DNA from: Mycobacterium sp. | Lineage (GTDB): Bacteria; Actinomycetota; Actinomycetes; Mycobacteriales; Mycobacteriaceae | Direction of reading: 5' to 3' | Length of the DNA stretch: 10,736 nucleotides | Assembly: GCA_025965815.1 (NCBI GenBank) | Contig: JAOPWF010000087.1 | Coordinates: forward strand, 1-10,736 | Part shown: piece after piece, positions 7,261-10,736 of the stretch | How positions within the stretch are numbered: the first letter of the stretch is position 1 | Layout of the letters: every line of letters starts with the position of its first letter | Program-made: the position numbers and the translations under genes | Notes under the pieces: generated by a model | Databases searched by the model: none | What the model was told of the DNA's origin: nothing | What the model saw: only the letters and a program-made list of their open reading frames with translations

Positions 7261-7284
7261 GTACCCACGAGAAACGGCAGAAAC
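7261..7284 (-). promoter_or_regulatory. Candidate SigF/SigB-type promoter for the transporter operon
   Basis: Reading the minus strand, GTTT (7284-7281) is followed after 14 bases by GGGTAC (7266-7261). This resembles the GTTT...GGGTA(T/C) promoters of mycobacterial SigF and the related SigB of Bacillus. The spacer is at or just below the short end of the range I recall. The -10 lies 51 bp upstream of the transporter ATG, a plausible 5' leader. It sits in the 121-bp gap between the SDR gene and the transporter, so it would drive the transporter and CxxxC gene only. No transcription start is known. Confidence 0.5.
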
Positions 7285-7330
7285 ACTTCTCTTGTGCGCT
7301 GGAACCGCGGCTAACCCGGAGTTTGGCGGT

Positions 7331-8140
7331 TTAGGGCAGATCGCAGCCGGTCAGTTCGGCGGAGAGTTCCCAAAGTCCACGCGCGGCCTTCGGATCGCGG
7401 GCCTTCGCGAGCAGCTTGGTGGCCTTCGGCTTACCCCATTGGTGCGCAACTCCCCGCGGCGCGATGTAGGTGCCGTTGGGCAGGTCCGTGCTGATGGCCT
7501 GAATACTGGCGCGCGACCCGTCTTCGGGACGCTGGCCGATACGCGGTGCGAGATGCTCGCCGCTCCACCGCAGCCAACGCGGGCCGTCGCGGGTGATGTC
7601 GCTGGCGACCATCCCGGGATCGGCCGCATAGGCGGTGAAGCCCCGCCGGCCCAGTTCCTGGACGAAGAGCATGTTGGCCAGCTTCGACTCGCCGTACGCC
7701 GACCACATCGAGTACCGGCGCCGTTCCCAGTTCAGGTCGTCGAGATGCAGCTTCGCCAACGCGTAATTGCTGCTGGCCACCACCACGATCCGGTCGCGGA
7801 TACGTTCGGCGAGCAGGCAGGTCAGAGCGAAATGGCCAAGATGATTGGTGCCCATGTGAGCCTCGAACCCGTCTGCGGTACGCGTCAGCGGCAGGCCGAG
7901 CACGCCGGCGTTGTTCACCAAGACATCGACGGCTTTCACGGAATCGGCGAACTTGCGCACGCTGGCGAGGTCGGCCAGATCGAGATGGTGTACCTCGACC
8001 TGACCGGTCATGGTTGTCGCGGCCCGTTCGCCCTTGGCGACATTGCGACACGCAATGACGACATGATGGCCAGCCGAAGCGAGCTGAGTCGCCGTGGCCT
8101 GCCCTACGCCGCTGTTACCTCCGGTGACAATGACTCGCAT
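7331..8140 (-). CDS. Short-chain dehydrogenase/reductase (retinol dehydrogenase / protochlorophyllide reductase-like)
   Basis: A 269-residue NAD(P)-dependent oxidoreductase with a classical SDR fold. Seen directly: the nucleotide-binding TGGNSGVG (residues 6-13), C31-R32-N33 after the second beta strand (an Arg here often goes with NADPH preference), DLADLASV (54-61), NNAG (76-79), TNHLGHF (98-104), the catalytic Ser region VASSN (121-125), and YxxxK as Y149 and K153. The NHLGHF motif and the W-S-A-Y-G-E-S-K active site are typical of the retinol dehydrogenase/POR-like branch, whose bacterial members have varied and mostly unknown substrates. ATG8140 has a Shine-Dalgarno AAGGGGA. The stop is 121 bp before the MFS transporter on the same strand; a promoter candidate in that gap suggests partly separate expression. 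Confidence 0.9.
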   Translation of the reverse strand: MRVIVTGGNSGVGQATATQLASAGHHVVIACRNVAKGERAATTMTGQVEVHHLDLADLASVRKFADSVKAVDVLVNNAGVLGLPLTRTADGFEAHMGTNHLGHFALTCLLAERIRDRIVVVASSNYALAKLHLDDLNWERRRYSMWSAYGESKLANMLFVQELGRRGFTAYAADPGMVASDITRDGPRWLRWSGEHLAPRIGQRPEDGSRASIQAISTDLPNGTYIAPRGVAHQWGKPKATKLLAKARDPKAARGLWELSAELTGCDLP

Positions 8141-8216
8141 GGCTTCCCCTTGGTCCGTTCCGTTCGCGGCGACGCCGTCGTACTAGGCGTTTTACCACAA
8201 ACGTGACAGCGGACTG

Positions 8217-8400
8217 TCAGCGGCAGAGGTTCCGCGCCTCGATCACCGAGCGGAACACCTCGAACAGGTAGGTGAGGTCGGCGCAGGCCCGCGCGTCCGC
8301 AACCGGCGCTCCGTGCACTCCGTACCAGGCACAGCGAGCGGTTGGATTCGCCGGGCATCGTCGCGGCCAAGTCCAGGACGTCGACGCCGAAGAAGTATCG
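8217..8400 (-). pseudogene. 3' fragment of an unrecognised gene, with a frameshift
   Basis: On the minus strand, from about 8400, one frame reads RYFFGVDVLDLAATMPGES followed by NRSLCLV with almost only G/C third bases. Near 8320 the coding signal moves by one base to a frame reading WYGVHGAPVADARACADLTY and then LFEVFRSVIEARNLCR, ending with TGA at 8217-8219, again with nearly pure G/C third bases. Read together they look like one C-terminal part of about 60 residues broken by an indel. There is no start codon with ribosome site, and the upstream part is replaced at about 8400 by an SDR fragment on the other strand. I do not recognise the family. Confidence 0.5.
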
Positions 8401-8542
8401 GCCCCAGTCGCCGCTGCAGCGACTCATCGAACCCGAGGAAATCGCTAACATGGTCCCCTATCTCAGTTCGCCACTGGCGTCAGCGACCACCGGAGCGGCG
8501 GTCCGGGCCGAAGGGGGCTATGTCGACTCGATCATCCCCTGA
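8399..8542 (+). pseudogene. C-terminal tail of a lost SDR oxidoreductase
   Basis: The frame ending with TGA at 8540-8542 encodes RPQSPLQRLIEPEEIANMV, then YLSSPLASATTGAAVRAEGGYV and DSIIP. This is the typical last 45 or so residues of a classical SDR: a helix that starts at PEEIA, then the TGAAVRAEGGYV strand near the cofactor. The Rossmann part and active site are absent. Upstream of about 8399 the homology stops and the minus-strand fragment begins. The open frame continues back to an ATG at 8342, but that part has no SDR character. The tail is not a copy of the intact SDR that starts 35 bp downstream; their C-termini belong to different SDR subtypes. Confidence 0.7.
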
Positions 8543-8577
8543 CGCCCTTGCCGAGGCGACGCCACTGGAGGAGATCA

Positions 8578-9330
8578 ATGACCACTGCATCGCAGACCTC
8601 AGCTGAGCCACGCATCGCTCTTGTCACCGGCGGTTCCGGAGGTATCGGTCGCGATGTCGCCAAGAGACTGGCGGCTGACGGGATGACCGTCGTTGTGCAT
8701 TACGGCGGCAATCCGGACCGCGCGAAGGAAGTCGTGGACGACATCACCGCGGCGGGTGGCACGGCCAGCAGTGTCGCCGCCGATGTCGCCGACGAGGAAC
8801 AGGTCGCCGCGCTGTTCGACGACGTCCAACAGCGTTACGGCGGCGTGGATGTTGTCGTTCACACAGCCGGGATCATGCTGCTATCACCGCTTGCCGACCT
8901 GTCGATGGACGACCTCGACCGGATGCACCGGATCAACATACGTGGCACTTTCGTGGTGGATCAGCAAGCGGTACGCCGACTCCGGCCGGGCGGTGCGCTG
9001 ATCAACTTCTCGTCCTCGGTCGTGAAGCTCGCGCTGCCGAATTACACCGCCTACGCCGCCACCAAAGGCGCGGTCGACGCGATGACGCTGATTCTGGCGA
9101 AGGAGATGCGCGGCCGGGACGTCACGGTCAACGCCGTCGCGCCCGGCCCGACCGCGACGCCGCTGTTCCTCGACGGCAAGGACGAGTCCACCGTGGACCA
9201 TCTCGCCGGGATGGCGCCGCTCGAGCGGCTCGGCACACCCGCCGACATCGCCGAGGCGGTCGGGTTCCTGGCCGGCCCGGCACGCTGGGTCAACGGCCAG
9301 ATTCTCTATGCCAACGGCGGCGTCATCTAG
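8578..9330 (+). CDS. Short-chain dehydrogenase/reductase, FabG / glucose-dehydrogenase-like
   Basis: A 250-residue classical SDR, probably a cytoplasmic NAD(P)H-dependent ketoreductase. Residues: TGGSGGIG (17-24) binds the cofactor; HYGGNPDRA (41-49) after the second strand suggests NADPH; AADVADEE (67-74); HTAG (95-98) stands where NNAG is usual; N120; the catalytic Ser within SSS (145-147); Y159 and K163 (YAATK); PGPTATPLF (189-197). The C-terminus GQILYANGGVI is intact. ATG8578 is chosen because a strong Shine-Dalgarno GGAGGAG (8567-8573) lies just upstream. The in-frame ATG at 8548 has none and adds a basic stretch without SDR character. No partner gene indicates the substrate; the gene stands alone between an SDR remnant and a convergent channel gene. 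Confidence 0.9.
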   Translation: MTTASQTSAEPRIALVTGGSGGIGRDVAKRLAADGMTVVVHYGGNPDRAKEVVDDITAAGGTASSVAADVADEEQVAALFDDVQQRYGGVDVVVHTAGIMLLSPLADLSMDDLDRMHRINIRGTFVVDQQAVRRLRPGGALINFSSSVVKLALPNYTAYAATKGAVDAMTLILAKEMRGRDVTVNAVAPGPTATPLFLDGKDESTVDHLAGMAPLERLGTPADIAEAVGFLAGPARWVNGQILYANGGVI

Positions 9331-9442
9331 TTCGCGCGATCCGAAGAGGGGCATCGCGCTGGTAGCGGAATGTTGTTCCGAGAACATGGATTTCGAGGAG
9401 CTCCAGCCCGACGAAAGCAACAGTGGTCGCGCCGATATTCCT

Positions 9443-9470
9443 GGCCCACCGGCGCTCCCCGGTGCGGGCC
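9443..9470. terminator. GC-rich hairpin between convergent SDR and MIP genes
   Basis: CACCGG and CCGGTG pair around a short GCTC-type loop, and the flanking GGCCC/GGGCC extend the stem past a 2-base bulge. It sits in the 150-bp gap between a + gene ending at 9330 and a - gene ending at 9481, where a bidirectional terminator is expected. There is no T-tract. The rest of the gap shows no convincing gene. Confidence 0.4.
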
Positions 9471-9480
9471 TCAACGGACC

Positions 9481-10203
9481 TCATGTGTGCGGAGAATCAA
9501 GCGCGAGGAACGCGACTCCGGCAGCGGCACCGGCAATCACCTGAGCGACCACGTACACCCACAGCGTGGGCCACGCGAACATATCCGTCACCGCGGCGGT
9601 GAACTTCACCGCTGGATTGAACGCGCCATTGGAGATCGCGGCGACCGCGAACGCACCCACAATCACGGTGAACCCGATGGCCAGGTCGTAGAACGAACTC
9701 GCCGCCCGGCGTCGTGGGCCGGCGGCGGCGTCGAGCACCACGTAGCTCAGCACGAACGTGAATAACAGCTCGGCAAGATATGCGGCCAGCAAGGGGCGAC
9801 CGGTCAGCATCATGGTCGCCGCGTTGTCGATCTGGGCCGGACTGACGATCGCGCGTACCACCACCGCAGCAAGCAGGCCCGCACCGAGTTGCACAGACCA
9901 ATAGGCGGCGGCGCCGCGCAAACCGATCCTGCGACGCAGCAGAAGCGCCAAGGTGACCGCCGGGTTGTAATGCCCACCTGCGAGGTGACCACCGGCGTAG
10001 ATCATCACCATGAGCACCGCACCGATGCCGAGCGAGGCGAACGGGCTGGTGCTGCAGACAGCGGCACCGACCGTTGCCACCAGACAGAACGTCCCGATTG
10101 CCTCGACCGAATATATGATTCTCGGTGACGAGTCGTTCATGCCGTCTGTCGTCGCAGCCAGGTTGACGCTCTGGGTCGCTGCTTGCGATGCCACGGTGTC
10201 CAT
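9481..10203 (-). CDS. MIP/aquaporin-family channel lacking the selectivity-filter arginine
   Basis: A 240-residue, six-helix membrane channel with two half-helix loops: GGHLAGGHYNPAVTL (NPA at 80-82) and SNGAFNPAV (NPA at 196-198). The NPA pair identifies the MIP family, which conducts water, glycerol or other small neutral solutes. The spacing between the NPA motifs is 116 residues, close to the 123 of E. coli AqpZ. The residue after the second NPA is Val199 then Lys200, where water and glycerol channels have Arg. Aligned by eye to AqpZ, the other filter positions are about I60, A184 and G193, giving a wider, uncharged filter. ATG10203 is the longest start with an AAGAG-like site; ATG10140 (residue 22) starts just before the first helix and is an alternative. 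The gene is divergent from the response regulator. Confidence 0.85.
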   Translation of the reverse strand: MDTVASQAATQSVNLAATTDGMNDSSPRIIYSVEAIGTFCLVATVGAAVCSTSPFASLGIGAVLMVMIYAGGHLAGGHYNPAVTLALLLRRRIGLRGAAAYWSVQLGAGLLAAVVVRAIVSPAQIDNAATMMLTGRPLLAAYLAELLFTFVLSYVVLDAAAGPRRRAASSFYDLAIGFTVIVGAFAVAAISNGAFNPAVKFTAAVTDMFAWPTLWVYVVAQVIAGAAAGVAFLALDSPHT

Positions 10204-10400
10204 GGGCTCTTACGATGGCTTGCCGGCACCCACGCTGTCGTCATTGCTGTCGGCCATCACGGCTTCACGCTAGCCGGAGCCGGCGAATACCAGCTAGCTG
10301 CAACTACGGATGGGGCTGACGGGCTGTTCTGGTTGCTCGCGCCGTTGCAAGATGGTCTGAGAGCGCGGACGGAGACAGCCCCGGAAGGACACGCTTCACA

Positions 10401-10736
10401 ATGGAAGCAGATCAGCAGCACAACCCGGTAACGGCCGAAGTCGACGGGTCAATGGTGGATGCGTTGCGGGTGGTGGTGGCGGAGGACGATGTTCTGCTGC
10501 GGGAGGGTCTGGCCAGTCTGTTGGGTCGGTCGGGTTTCGATGTGGTGGGCCAGGCCGGTGACGGCGCGCAGTTGTTGTCGTTGGTGCGGGAGCAGCGCCC
10601 CGATTTGGTGATCGTCGATATCCGGATGCCGCCCACGCACAGCACCGAAGGGCTTGATGCCGCGAAGGTGATCCGCGAGGAGTTGCCCGACACCGGAATC
10701 CTGGTGCTCTCGGCGCATGTCGACGTCGAGCATGCG
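10401..10736 (+). CDS. NarL/FixJ-type response regulator, receiver domain (partial at right edge)
   Basis: The first 112 residues of a two-component response regulator; the frame stays open to the last base. The receiver domain begins at LRVVVAEDD (residues 22-30) with the acidic pocket E28-D29-D30. The phospho-acceptor is D73 in VIVDIRMPP (70-78), and S104 in LVLSAH is the conserved Ser/Thr switch residue. The DIRMPPTHSTEGLDAA stretch is typical of actinobacterial NarL-family regulators, which would carry a LuxR-type HTH beyond the window. ATG10401 has GGAAGGA about 11 bases upstream; ATG10452 is an alternative that starts right at the domain. Codon use (many TTG, GTG, CGG, GGT) differs somewhat from the GC3-rich neighbours. 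No histidine kinase is in view. Confidence 0.87.
   Translation, partial: MEADQQHNPVTAEVDGSMVDALRVVVAEDDVLLREGLASLLGRSGFDVVGQAGDGAQLLSLVREQRPDLVIVDIRMPPTHSTEGLDAAKVIREELPDTGILVLSAHVDVEHA

Noticed and set aside
9308..9544. Small plus-strand frame between the SDR and the MIP gene
   Set aside because: No convincing ribosome site, composition without GC3 bias, and it overlaps the end of both neighbours; better read as intergenic sequence with a terminator.
10291..10300. Palindrome CAGCTAGCTG in the MIP/response-regulator divergent region
   Set aside because: A single 10-bp palindrome is too short to support an operator call without conservation.

Overview
The window looks like chromosomal DNA of a high-GC actinobacterium, most probably a non-tuberculous Mycobacterium/Mycolicibacterium. 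Reasons: strong G/C bias at third codon positions, frequent GTG starts, a UsfY-family membrane protein, a small CxxxC protein of a type I associate with mycobacteria, and a SigF-type promoter. No tRNA, rRNA, CRISPR array, insertion sequence or phage gene was seen.

Left part (1-2627, + strand): two overlapping genes for a molybdenum hydroxylase of the xanthine dehydrogenase/isoquinoline oxidoreductase class. The [2Fe-2S] subunit is probably cut by the left edge; the molybdopterin subunit is complete. No FAD subunit or cytochrome domain is visible. A small secreted Gly/His/aromatic-rich protein follows (2817-3116) and ends before a 10-bp-stem hairpin.

Middle part (3194-5070): a decayed YtcJ-like amidohydrolase (- strand, internal deletion plus frame changes), a putative lipoprotein with Pro-rich hexapeptide repeats (- strand), and a UsfY-like two-helix membrane protein (+ strand).

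Right-centre (5087-8140, - strand): an SDR oxidoreductase, then a probable operon of an MFS transporter with a C-terminal winged-helix-like cytoplasmic extension and a small CxxxC protein that starts 2 bp after the transporter stop. A GTTT-N14-GGGTAC sequence 51 bp upstream of the transporter resembles a SigF/SigB-type stress promoter. The convergent UsfY-like gene ends only 16 bp from this operon.

Right part (8217-10736): a scar made of two head-to-head gene fragments (an unrecognised - strand gene with a frameshift, and the C-terminal tail of an SDR), an intact FabG-like SDR (+), an unusual MIP/aquaporin-family channel without the usual selectivity-filter arginine (-), and the receiver domain of a NarL-type response regulator running off the right edge.

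I found no clear undescribed defence or mobile system. The most interesting items are the transporter/winged-helix/CxxxC operon with its candidate stress promoter, the Arg-less MIP channel, and the two decay scars.
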